DNA of 33,298 nt, from NCBI GenBank assembly GCA_003170595.1, contig PMZA01000543.1, positions 1-33,298 of the forward strand, written 5' to 3'. Shown here piece by piece: positions 16,273 to 23,743 of this stretch (position 1 is its first letter; the number at the start of each line of letters is the position of its first letter). The notes below the pieces were generated by a model. That model searched no databases. It saw only the letters and a list, made by a program, of their open reading frames with translations, and was not told where the DNA came from. Source of the DNA: Armatimonadota bacterium (GTDB lineage Bacteria > Armatimonadota > Zipacnadia > Zipacnadales > FEN-943). The position numbers were made by a program, and so were the translations under genes.

Positions 16273-17226
16273 GTGACCACGAACGGAAGAGCCCCGATCC
16301 CAGACGAGAAGAAAGCCCAGCGCAAGGCCAGGGTTGACGCCATTCACGCGACGGTCCTACAGCTCGCCGAGGCCATTGCCGACCCCAACCAGGGCGACGA
16401 GACGTTCGACCAGTACCTCCGCTTCGTCTCGCAGTTCCACCACTATAGCTACAACAATGTCTGTAGCGTCCTTGCTCACCGCCCGACGGCCAGCCGCATT
16501 GCCGGGTTCAGGGCGTGGCTCAAAGTCGGCCGCCATGTCAAGAAGGGCGAAAAGGGCATCCCGATCCTCATCCCTCTCCACAGCAAGACCAAGACCGTCC
16601 TCGATGAGGTGACGGGCGAAGAGACCGAGGAGCCTGGACGCGTCTACTTCGGCTTGGGCCACGTGTTCGATGTGAGCCAGACCGAAGGGGACCCGCTGCC
16701 GAACTTCAAGGCGGACCTGGGCGAGGACGGGAAATCGCTTCTCGCCGCCGCCGTTCGAGCCGCTCAGGGACTTGGGTTTTCCGTCACCTTCGAGCCCATC
16801 TTCGGCGACGTCAATGGCTACAGCAACGCACTCACTGGCGCCATCACCCTCAACTCGGAGCGCAGCGCGGGCGTCTTGTGCCAGACAGCTGTACATGAGC
16901 TCGTCCATAGCATTTGTCACCGTCGGGCTATGGGCGAGAAGCAAGACCTCCAGGCCCATGCCCTGATCGAAGGTGAGGCGGAAGCTGTCAGTGTCGCGGT
17001 CATGCACTGGCTGGGACACGACACGCTGAGCAACGGTTCGCAGTACATCAAGAGCCATCGAGCCACCGCTGAAGTTATCAAACGCTCACTTTCCAGAATA
17101 GCTAACTGCGCCCGCCTGATAATCGACGGCATGGAGTCCGAGTTGGCGGCGATGGGGATCAGGGTCGGGGATGAAGTCCAGGAGAACGCCGAAGGTGGGG
17201 AAGAGGCGGTCGAAGTGGCGGCCTAG
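16273..17226 (+). CDS. ArdC-like antirestriction protein (ssDNA-binding domain plus zinc metallopeptidase)
   Basis: The 317-aa product has the ArdC/LtrC N-terminal domain at residues about 20-130 (FHHYSYNNVCSVL, FRAWLKVGRHVKKGEKGI), which binds single-stranded DNA. Residues about 160-300 carry a metallopeptidase-like domain with the zinc motif H-E-L-V-H (AVHELVHSICHR) and a downstream acidic helix (IEGEAEAVSVAV). ArdC proteins on plasmids protect incoming single-stranded DNA from host nucleases and restriction. The start is the GTG at 16273; no internal Met precedes the conserved region. It lacks a Shine-Dalgarno sequence and is preceded by the GACTTGT/TATAGT element. It ends in TAG. Confidence 0.82.
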   Translation: MTTNGRAPIPDEKKAQRKARVDAIHATVLQLAEAIADPNQGDETFDQYLRFVSQFHHYSYNNVCSVLAHRPTASRIAGFRAWLKVGRHVKKGEKGIPILIPLHSKTKTVLDEVTGEETEEPGRVYFGLGHVFDVSQTEGDPLPNFKADLGEDGKSLLAAAVRAAQGLGFSVTFEPIFGDVNGYSNALTGAITLNSERSAGVLCQTAVHELVHSICHRRAMGEKQDLQAHALIEGEAEAVSVAVMHWLGHDTLSNGSQYIKSHRATAEVIKRSLSRIANCARLIIDGMESELAAMGIRVGDEVQENAEGGEEAVEVAA

Positions 17227-17334
17227 CGCGATGATGGTTGGCGGATGTGCTCGCGGTTGTCTGTGGTGGGTGCGCCGGCGTGAGAAGCAACGGCGACCGC
17301 GGTGTTCAGGTTCATCGACTCGGAGGAAACCAAC

Positions 17335-17601
17335 ATGACGAGATACGCCTTCATCAGCGATTGTGGTGCGTCCGGATTACCGCAGGTGCTCGTGGTGAGG
17401 GACACGCGTGAGGAGATCGTCGCGGCTGCGCTCACGGTATACAACAGAAGGTACGGCCCCGAGCGTGAGCACAGCATCTCTCCTGATGAGGACTGGAGCC
17501 TATGGATCGACGACGAGGGCCGCGGCGAGTTCGAGCGGCTAGGCAACGTCCAGAGCCGCGAGGAGATCGAGTGCTTCTTTGAGCGCGGCGCCGAGGTCTA
17601 G
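17335..17601 (+). CDS. Small acidic hypothetical protein
   Basis: An 88-aa frame starting at ATG 17335, 8 nt after GGAGG (17322-17326), ending in TAG. The product is acidic, with an EEIVAAALTVYNRRYG helix and a WSLWIDDEG segment. It has no signal peptide, membrane helix or known motif. It follows the ArdC-like gene by about 110 bp and precedes another small gene that has a GACTTGT element between them. It is probably an accessory gene of the mobile block. Confidence 0.6.
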   Translation: MTRYAFISDCGASGLPQVLVVRDTREEIVAAALTVYNRRYGPEREHSISPDEDWSLWIDDEGRGEFERLGNVQSREEIECFFERGAEV

Positions 17602-17606
17602 CAGGC

Positions 17607-17613
17607 GACTTGT
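17607..17613 (+). promoter_or_regulatory. GACTTGT element, copy 5
   Basis: AGGCGACTTGTCCTCGG sits in the 22-bp gap between two small genes; its end is exactly 10 nt from ATG 17624. Its position in such a short gap argues for a site close to translation or transcription start, and it helped to choose that ATG. Confidence 0.55.
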
Positions 17614-17623
17614 CCTCGGTGGC

Positions 17624-18013
17624 ATGAGCGTCAGTCTCAGCTTGATGGCGGCAATGACGAATGAAGAGAACCTCGAGCGGGAGCGAGAACGGGGAGCCGA
17701 AGTGCCAATCTTCGCCGTTCTCCCTGCATCCCACCTTCACTCCCTGCGAGATGTGCAGAAGCCTCTGGGTTTGGGAGCCCTCCACGTGCCTACCTGCCTT
17801 GAGCCCCTCGAGGACGGCGAGACCGGTGAACGCTCGTTCACGATGGACGCCTACAACCAACCCCTTCAGTACATCACCACGGATGAGCTACTCGCGGCCA
17901 TCAAGAGGCTGAAGACCGTCCCGCCGCTCGTCGCCGGTGTTAGGGCCTTCGTGCAGGGCTACCGCGAGTGCTACGGGGACGTGTGGGACGTGTGGATCTT
18001 GTACTGGTGCTAG
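17624..18013 (+). CDS. Hypothetical protein
   Basis: A 129-aa frame ending in TAG. The second half looks coding (TMDAYNQPLQYITTDELLAAI, then a helix and an aromatic tail WDVWILYWC). The first third is weaker. The frame is open from TTG 17579; ATG 17624 was chosen because it stands 10 nt after a GACTTGT element, though ATG 17645 or 17654 are possible. No family is recognised. Confidence 0.5.
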   Translation: MSVSLSLMAAMTNEENLERERERGAEVPIFAVLPASHLHSLRDVQKPLGLGALHVPTCLEPLEDGETGERSFTMDAYNQPLQYITTDELLAAIKRLKTVPPLVAGVRAFVQGYRECYGDVWDVWILYWC

Positions 18014-18114
18014 TCGCAAGGCCGGATGAACGGTCGTTCACTCCTGGACGCCCGCCCGATCTGGCTGAAGGCGTTGCGGCATGACATGAATGGCGTTGCC
18101 CCCGTGAGAACACC

Positions 18115-18486
18115 ATGGAAACCAAGAGAACTACGCCAGTGATCTTCCGGAAGTGGAAGGACCCTGACGGCGGCATCATCGCCCTTCTCGTCTGCGAGCC
18201 GTGCAGCTATGACCGTGCGGAATTGGTGACCTCCTACGAGCATCTTGGTCAGCACGGCGCCGCTCTGTACACCGGTGTCATCGCTTCCACGTTCCCCGCC
18301 AAACCCGAGGAATACGCCGACCTGCTCCAGGAGTTGGTGAAGATCGGCTACACAGACCTGAAACCATATCGCCGGACACAACCCTGGATGCGGGAAGAGC
18401 GGGCGAGGACGATCCAGCGCTGGCGGGAGGCTGACCGGCGGCAGGCAGAGACGACGGAGCGGTTGGGCTTGGAGGCGAGATCGTGA
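18115..18486 (+). CDS. Hypothetical protein, mobile-element type
   Basis: This is a 123-aa product with a mixed alpha/beta N-terminal half (TPVIFRKWKDPDGGIIALLV, then a Cys and a helix). The C-terminal helix is highly charged (REERARTIQRWREADRRQAE). Small proteins of this build are common in phage and plasmid accessory regions, but I cannot name a function. The Shine-Dalgarno sequence is weak. The stop overlaps the next start (TGATG). Confidence 0.6.
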   Translation: METKRTTPVIFRKWKDPDGGIIALLVCEPCSYDRAELVTSYEHLGQHGAALYTGVIASTFPAKPEEYADLLQELVKIGYTDLKPYRRTQPWMREERARTIQRWREADRRQAETTERLGLEARS

Positions 18487-18692
18487 TGGGGAAGCCTCCG
18501 GCAGGGCTCAGCGGCTGTCGCTACCGTTGCCTTGACTGTGGGCTCCACCTGCACGGCAGGCGGGAGTGCATCGGCCACGCCGCCATTTCACAGTGCCGGC
18601 AGTTCGCCACAGTGAAGTCCGGGCGGGTCCTTGTCGCCAGGCGAGATGGGCGCGGCAGGTTGGAACTCGTGGCGGCGGGGCATCTCCCGTAG
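18486..18692 (+). CDS. Small cysteine-rich (zinc ribbon-like) protein
   Basis: A 68-aa frame, with ATG 18486 (or GTG 18483) overlapping the upstream stop codon. C-x3-C-x2-C (CRYRCLDC) and later C, H and C residues could bind one zinc. It is translationally coupled to the previous gene and ends in TAG. About 200 bp without a gene follow before the recombinase. Confidence 0.5.
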   Translation: MGKPPAGLSGCRYRCLDCGLHLHGRRECIGHAAISQCRQFATVKSGRVLVARRDGRGRLELVAAGHLP

Positions 18693-18898
18693 TCGGGCAG
18701 CTGGTAGATCGGCACCAACCGGCACGGTGGGGGCTAGGTGGAGGTATGCCGCGGCATCCTTCTGCGGACGCCTGAAGTGCTCACGGTCGCCTCACGTACA
18801 GCCGGATTTCGACGGGATTCGCGGGCCGACACAAACTGCGTTTTGGGAAACCGAACCTTTTCCTGAAACACGCCACGCTCCAAACGACACAGGAGGCG

Positions 18899-19645
18899 AT
18901 GAGAACGGCACGACCGAGGGGCTCAAAGCAAGCGCGAGACCAACATGCGAGGCTCCAGACGGGGGCCGGCAAGGTCATCGGCTACGTCAGGGTGAGCACC
19001 GCGGGGCAAGCCATCAACGGCCACTCACTCGATGGGCAGCGGCGCCGGCTTCAAGAGGTTGCGGAAAGGGAAGGGCTCCTGGTCACTGACATCGTGGAGG
19101 AAGTGGAGAGCGGGGCGAAGGAGCGTGAGGCGCTGGCAGAGGTACAGCGCCGCATCCTGGCGGGCGAGGCGCAAGGGATCCTCTTCCCTAAGGTCGACCG
19201 CCTGGGGCGCAGCCTGCTTCATCTTCTAAAGATCGTCGAGTGGGCCGTCTCTAACCGCGTTGACCTCATCTCCGCGGACGAAGGCTGGCAGGTGAAGGCG
19301 GGGGAGAAGGTCGACCGAATGCTGCCCTTCCGGCTCGCCATGGCGGAGGTGGAGCTGGAGCGCATAAGGGAGAGGACCCGCGAAGGCCTCAAAGCGGCGA
19401 GGCAAAAGGGCATCAGGCTGGGACGCCCGGTCGAGAACACGGGCGAGTTGGCGGAGCGCGCTGTTGCGATGAGACGCCAGGGCATGACGCTCCAATCCAT
19501 CGCGGACACGTTCAACGGCGAGGGGACAACGACAGCAAGGGGAAAGCAATGGTCCGCGACAACGGTTTACGACATGATCAACCGCGTGGATCCCAAAGCC
19601 AATCCTGTGGGTGGGTATAGAGGAAGAAGGGGTGCCGCCGCGTGA
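18899..19645 (+). CDS. Serine recombinase (resolvase/invertase family)
   Basis: The 248-aa product has the catalytic N-terminal domain with the nucleophile Ser in GYVRVSTAGQ (about residue 33), QRRRLQEVA, and the Arg motif KVDRLGRSLLHLL. The long E helix includes VELERIRERTREGLKAAR. A C-terminal helix-turn-helix follows (TLQSIADTFNGEGTTTARGK, WSATTVYDMI). The size fits a small resolvase or DNA invertase rather than a large serine integrase, so it probably resolves dimers or inverts a segment. ATG 18899 lies only 2 nt after AGGAGG, unusually close. No alternative start fits better, because the catalytic domain begins about residue 26. Confidence 0.88.
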   Translation: MRTARPRGSKQARDQHARLQTGAGKVIGYVRVSTAGQAINGHSLDGQRRRLQEVAEREGLLVTDIVEEVESGAKEREALAEVQRRILAGEAQGILFPKVDRLGRSLLHLLKIVEWAVSNRVDLISADEGWQVKAGEKVDRMLPFRLAMAEVELERIRERTREGLKAARQKGIRLGRPVENTGELAERAVAMRRQGMTLQSIADTFNGEGTTTARGKQWSATTVYDMINRVDPKANPVGGYRGRRGAAA

Positions 19646-19751
19646 GGAGCAGTGAGCAAAGGGCTTCGCCTGGACGATAGGAGACGTGCTGACTCGCCTT
19701 CGTGTCTCCAGCCGCTCCAGACCGCGACACCGAACAGCTGCCTTAGTCGGT

Positions 19752-19758
19752 GACTTGT
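19752..19758 (+). promoter_or_regulatory. GACTTGT element, copy 6
   Basis: GGTGACTTGTCGGGGAG ends 13 nt before ATG 19772, and here the following bases also supply a Shine-Dalgarno-like GGGGAG. It is the last copy to the right; I found none outside 9.2-19.8 kb. Confidence 0.5.
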
Positions 19759-19771
19759 CGGGGAGATTGCG

Positions 19772-19966
19772 ATGGCGGCAGACAACGACGCAGGGGGAAC
19801 GCATCTACCGGCCTCGAGCTTCACGCTCTTCGACCCCGATGACCCCGCGCTGTAGCCTGGCGACATCCAGCCAGGGATATACCGTCGAGCGGGCGTTGTG
19901 GCGCTGGTCCGCAACCACAAGGACAACCCGGAGGTGATTCAGTTCATCGCTGACATGATGGAGTAG
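19772..19966 (+). pseudogene. Small gene interrupted by an in-frame TAG
   Basis: Reading from ATG 19772 (GGGGAG 6 nt upstream, GACTTGT element before it), the frame has strongly coding-like sequence on both sides of a single TAG at 19853-19855. It reads FTLFDPDDPAL, stop, PGDIQPGIYRRAGVVALV, then ends HKDNPEVIQFIADMME and TAG at 19964. The restored protein would be 63-64 residues. TAG is one change from AAG (Lys) or CAG (Gln). The family is unknown. It is either a recent nonsense mutation or a sequencing error; true read-through is less likely because intact genes here also end in TAG. Confidence 0.5.
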
Positions 19967-21328
19967 GCGCGGGAGGGGCGTTCTCCCGGGGAAGATCGTC
20001 GAGCATGAGGCATCATCACGGCCACCGACGGCCTGCGTTGACTTCTACGCCGCTGTGAGCCCCAACCGCCCCCACACAACTTGCTCCGCCGAGCCGGCCC
20101 AGATGCCCGTTGCTGCGTTCTCGGCCAAATCTGGGCGCATTTCCCTCGTCCGGCAGCGACGACCCGCCCGGAGCCATGGCGCGGTGCTGTAGGCGCGTGC
20201 GGTGTTCAGAGCGGTAATGCGCCATGTCGAGACCACCAAAGGATAGCCGGTGGCGGAGGCAGAGCATCGGTCTGTGGGAGCGGCTCGCCCCCGTTCGTTA
20301 GGCATGCTCGTCGCGCGCAGCTACCGGGCCGAGAACAGTGCCGGGCCGGGCGAAAGCCGCAGATCTCCAGAGCCAACAAGCAAGCCCTATGAACAGGGAC
20401 TGCCGCCGGCTACTTCGTGCCAAGGTCGAGTGGTGAAACGCACATGGCCTGAGCCGCGTCCAGGGCCGTTTTCTCGGTAGGGGCAATGTCTGCTCATCCA
20501 ACGACGATTACGCTTTTGGATTCGATTGACGAGGTCGATTCATGACCGCCGCAAAATCCTTCAAGAAAGTAGAGCATTGTTTGGGCATTAGACACAGTTT
20601 CGGCTCGAAGACTGAGTTTTTCCAGCTTGCGCGAAGCCGATGGGAGAGCCCGCCAGACCATCGCGGAATGCAATGTATGGGCCGCCAAAGCATGCCACGG
20701 AGGCAGCAGGCAGGCAGAGCCGCCAGTTCTTCGAGCTGTCCTACTCTTCGTTTCCAAAACCGTATATCGATTCCAAAACTGGATTTGGATTCGCGATTAC
20801 ATATATCACTGATGCCCTGGATCCTCATGCTCGACTAGAAACCCCCAAAACCGTTCTCCTAGCCCCGGGGTTCTTCTTGGGTTCTCCGTAGCCACATGGT
20901 AGGGAATAGGACCAGCCTACCCGGGAACGCGGGATGGACGATTACAGGGGACCATCGCACGTCGCCCTATGGAGATGGCAGGACGAGATCGCAACGGACG
21001 TAGTGTGGCCACCGCGGCGCCCAGCTGGCATCTTCTTACCGCGCTGCGCCTTGCTTGTCGCCTGGGGTGGAAACCGCGCTGCATCACCTGCCCCTTGGGT
21101 GTCGCGGTTCAGACCATCCAGAGCACCACGACCACCAGCAGAATAGGGGGCTTCGGGTTGGCGCTACCTGAAACGCGAGGTGTTCTTGGTCCAAGGGCGA
21201 ATCTGTACATCAGATGGGTGGCTGAACAGCGGATGAAGAAACGACACCCCTTTGCTATGGGTAAGCCCGGTCAGAACCGCCAGAGCGTGATAGGGCAACT
21301 TGAAGGTGCAGGCAAGGAGGGGAAGCCC
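19967..21328. other. Long stretch with no supported gene
   Basis: About 1.36 kb in which open frames on both strands are short, of biased composition and without motifs. An AT-richer patch near 20740-20815 repeats TTCCAAAAC twice and contains ACATATAT. The frame from 20969 leads into the tyrosine recombinase remnant, but its first 120 codons do not look like protein. This is probably decayed DNA at the edge of the mobile block. Confidence 0.4.
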
Positions 21329-21907
21329 ATGAGCGAGCAGGTGGTGAGCTACAACGCGGAGATGGAGGGCTTCATTGAGTACCTGGTGATGGAGAGGTCG
21401 AGTTCGGCAAATACCGTCGCGGCCTACAAGCAGGACCTGGTGGATTACTCGCGCTGGCTGAGCAGTCAGGGCAAGAGCAGCTTTGCCCAGGCTGAGACCG
21501 AGGACGTGAGGGAGTACTTGGACCAGCTTCAGAAGGTCCATAAGCGAACACGGGCGACGGCTGCACGGCGGCTGAGTGCGATACGGAGGCTTTACCGATA
21601 CCTCCTGCGCGAGGGACAGGCCCAGCGCGACCCCACGGTGAAGGTCGAGTCCCCCCGAAGCTCGGCCGTCGGCCACCGCCCTTGTTGAGTGTGGAAAAGG
21701 GTCTGAACCTCGGATCGTGGTCCACGTCCAATGCGAGTTTCCACGCCTGACCAGGGATCAACCTACAGCCTTGGGAGAAGCATCGTTCCGCACGCCACGG
21801 TCAAGCCGCCAGTGTCCAGCCCCACCACCAGCCGCATGACGGAGCGGTACACGCATGTGCATCCTCTGGCGGTGGCGCAGGCGATGGGAGCAATAGAGGA
21901 AGGGTGA
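21329..21907 (+). pseudogene. Tyrosine recombinase (XerC/D-like) lacking its catalytic core
   Basis: ATG 21329 has AAGGAGG 8 nt upstream. Residues 1-110 are an intact core-binding (SAM-like) domain of XerC/XerD type (FIEYLVMERSSSANTVAAYK, then RRLSAIRRLYRYLLREG). The frame then ends at 21688 after 119 residues. In the same frame, 21812-21907 encodes what looks like the extreme C-terminus, with the catalytic tyrosine in RMTERYTHVHPLAV. The segment carrying Arg, His-x-x-Arg and most of the catalytic fold, normally about 150 residues, is missing. An internal deletion is the simplest explanation. It is not expected to recombine DNA. Confidence 0.65.
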
Positions 21908-22083
21908 TGGGGGAAAGAACTCCGGGAGCGGTGGGTGACCTGTAGCTGCGATGGCCGACGATGAGACATGAGGATCAAAGTCGGGGGCAGGACCAAGTAG
22001 AAGTCTTCACCAAGATCCAACTTGGCACTGCTTTCGGGGGCAAGGTCACCGGCTCGTCCCTGCCGGCCGAAGAGGCGGCTTAG

Positions 22084-22494
22084 CAGAGCGTCCTGGTCGC
22101 CCAACCTCGGCGCGACAACGGGCCGATCTTCTTCGCCACTCGCGTCTTAGGCAGAAAGTCGCCTGAGAAGAACCTTTGGCTATCCAACGTTGACGGCACC
22201 GGCCTTCGCCTTGTCCGACGCGAGAGCCACTCCTGGCTGGGCGTGGCGGCCACCGGCCAGCTGGTGCTTTGGGAATGGAGCCACTCGGCCCCGGCGCCCT
22301 CGGGCTCATCGGCCGGGCGAAACAAGGTTACCCTCCTGAACCCGGGCACCGGCCGCGAACGGGTCCTCTTCTCCGACCTCTGAGCCCCGGCCCCCGAGCC
22401 GCGCCTCCGTACCGAGTGGCGGCGGCCACCCCGGCCCGCCGGAAACATCTTCGCCTACGTGTCAACCAAAGGCGCGCCGGAAGCGTATATCTAG
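22084..22494 (+). pseudogene. Beta-propeller (TolB/PD40-like) gene remnant
   Basis: One frame without a start codon shows repeat-like blades: PIFFATRV ... KNLWLSNVDGTGLRLV, LLNPGTGRERVLFSDL, and after a TGA at 22381, IFAYVSTKGAPEAYI before TAG at 22492. These match the IAYVSTRxGxxEIYxxxxDG pattern of TolB-type propeller repeats. TAG at 22081 precedes it. With three stops and no start it cannot make a protein. It lies between the decayed recombinase and the sigma operon. Confidence 0.45.
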
Positions 22495-22525
22495 CAGGGC
22501 AACCCCACTGACCTGAGTGATCTCG

Positions 22526-23098
22526 ATGGTCGTAGGCAGACATCCGACCATGCTTATGGGTGACGCCGAACTTGCCCGTCGGAGCCGAGATGGCGATGTG
22601 GGAGCCTACGAGGAACTGGTGCGCAGGCATCGCGGTTCCGCCTACCGGGTCGCGCACGCGATCCTCGGCAGCCCCGACGACGCCGAGGACGTGGCTCAGG
22701 AGGCCTTCCTCCGGGCCTTCGGGGCGCTGGGCACCTATGACCACCGACGCGAGTTCTCGGCCTGGCTCAGCCGCATCACTGTCAACTGCGCTATTTCTCG
22801 GCTGCGCGGTCGCGAGCGGAACCAGAGGCGCGAGCAGGCGGTGGACGACCCGCCGGGTCCCACGACGCCCGAGCGAGAACTCGTCACCGGCGAACTCCGA
22901 ACCCGTGTGCGCGAGGCCATCGACGTTCTGCCGGTCAAGCAACGGGTCGCCATGATGCTCTTCGCCCTCGAGGATATGGGCATCGCCGAGACGGCCTACG
23001 CGATGGGCTGCTCGGCCGGAACCGTGAAGGCGCATCTGCACCGGGCCCGTCACAAGCTGGCGGCCGATCTGTCCGCTTACATGGAGGAAGACGAATGA
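22526..23098 (+). CDS. ECF-type RNA polymerase sigma factor
   Basis: This 190-aa protein has sigma region 2 (EELVRRHRGSAYRVAHAIL, with region 2.4 DDAEDVAQEAFLRAF) and region 4 (LPVKQRVAMMLFALEDMGI, then GCSAGTVKAHLHRARHKL). These bind the -10 and -35 of target promoters. ATG 22526 is the chosen start; GTG 22517 and ATG 22550 are also possible, and no strong Shine-Dalgarno sequence decides. The stop overlaps the anti-sigma start by ATGA, so the pair is co-translated. Targets probably include the downstream envelope-type genes. Confidence 0.85.
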   Translation: MVVGRHPTMLMGDAELARRSRDGDVGAYEELVRRHRGSAYRVAHAILGSPDDAEDVAQEAFLRAFGALGTYDHRREFSAWLSRITVNCAISRLRGRERNQRREQAVDDPPGPTTPERELVTGELRTRVREAIDVLPVKQRVAMMLFALEDMGIAETAYAMGCSAGTVKAHLHRARHKLAADLSAYMEEDE

Positions 23099-23736
23099 CT
23101 ACCTGCCGCAAGGCTAACGGATGGATGCACTCGCTCCTCGACGGCACGCTGACCGACCGGTCGGCGCTCGACGCCCACGTCCAGGGCTGCCCGGCGTGCA
23201 GGAGCCGCCTGGCGCTCCTCGAGCGTGTGCATGAAGCCGTAGTGGCGGAGGCTGCCTCGAACGTGCCTGACGCACGGGTCGAGGGCATCACGAAGGGCGT
23301 CCTGCGCAAGGTCAGGGCGGGGATCCTGCCCGGGCCGCTTCCCTCACGTCTGCCCGCCTGGGCGCCCCTCGCCGCGGCCGCGGCACTGCTAGCCGCCTTC
23401 TGCCTGGGAGGACTCGCCGGCGGGGCGATAGTCGAGAGGCGGGGGCCTGCGCCGGCCGTCACTGCTGCGCCTCGGGTGGTGGAACGAGTCGTCGAGAGGA
23501 AGGTGCCGGTGATGCGAGAGCGCGTGGTCGAGCGCATCTTGCGCGTACCGGTGGTGCAAAGGCGGGTGATCTACCGCGACCATATGCGAGCAGCCCGGAC
23601 CCCCTCGCCGGGGGAGCCGGCCGCACCGCTCGTGACGCATGCCGAGCGTGTCGTGGCTGCCGATCCGTCGCTGGAGATACAGTATACGCAGTCCTTCCAT
23701 CTTGCTCGCGCAGTTGAGCCCCAAGGGGAGAGGTGA
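23095..23736 (+). CDS. Zinc-type (ZAS) anti-sigma factor, membrane-bound
   Basis: The 213-aa product starts with a ZAS motif, H-x3-C-x2-C (AHVQGCPACRS), preceded by an early Cys. Residues about 83-112 hold a hydrophobic membrane helix (APLAAAAALLAAFCLGGLAG). The outer part is a repeated Val/Glu/Arg tract (VVERVVERKVP, RVVERILRVPVV). It would hold the ECF sigma factor at the inner membrane until a signal arrives. It overlaps the sigma gene by 4 nt, and the SLBB gene starts 8 nt after it, so all three form an operon. Confidence 0.8.
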   Translation: MTTCRKANGWMHSLLDGTLTDRSALDAHVQGCPACRSRLALLERVHEAVVAEAASNVPDARVEGITKGVLRKVRAGILPGPLPSRLPAWAPLAAAAALLAAFCLGGLAGGAIVERRGPAPAVTAAPRVVERVVERKVPVMRERVVERILRVPVVQRRVIYRDHMRAARTPSPGEPAAPLVTHAERVVAADPSLEIQYTQSFHLARAVEPQGER

Positions 23737-23743
23737 GATCGAG

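Noticed and set aside
19853-22494. Amber codon reassignment suggested by several in-frame TAGs
   Set aside because: Many intact genes of the block end in TAG, so it works as a normal stop; the broken genes also contain TGA.
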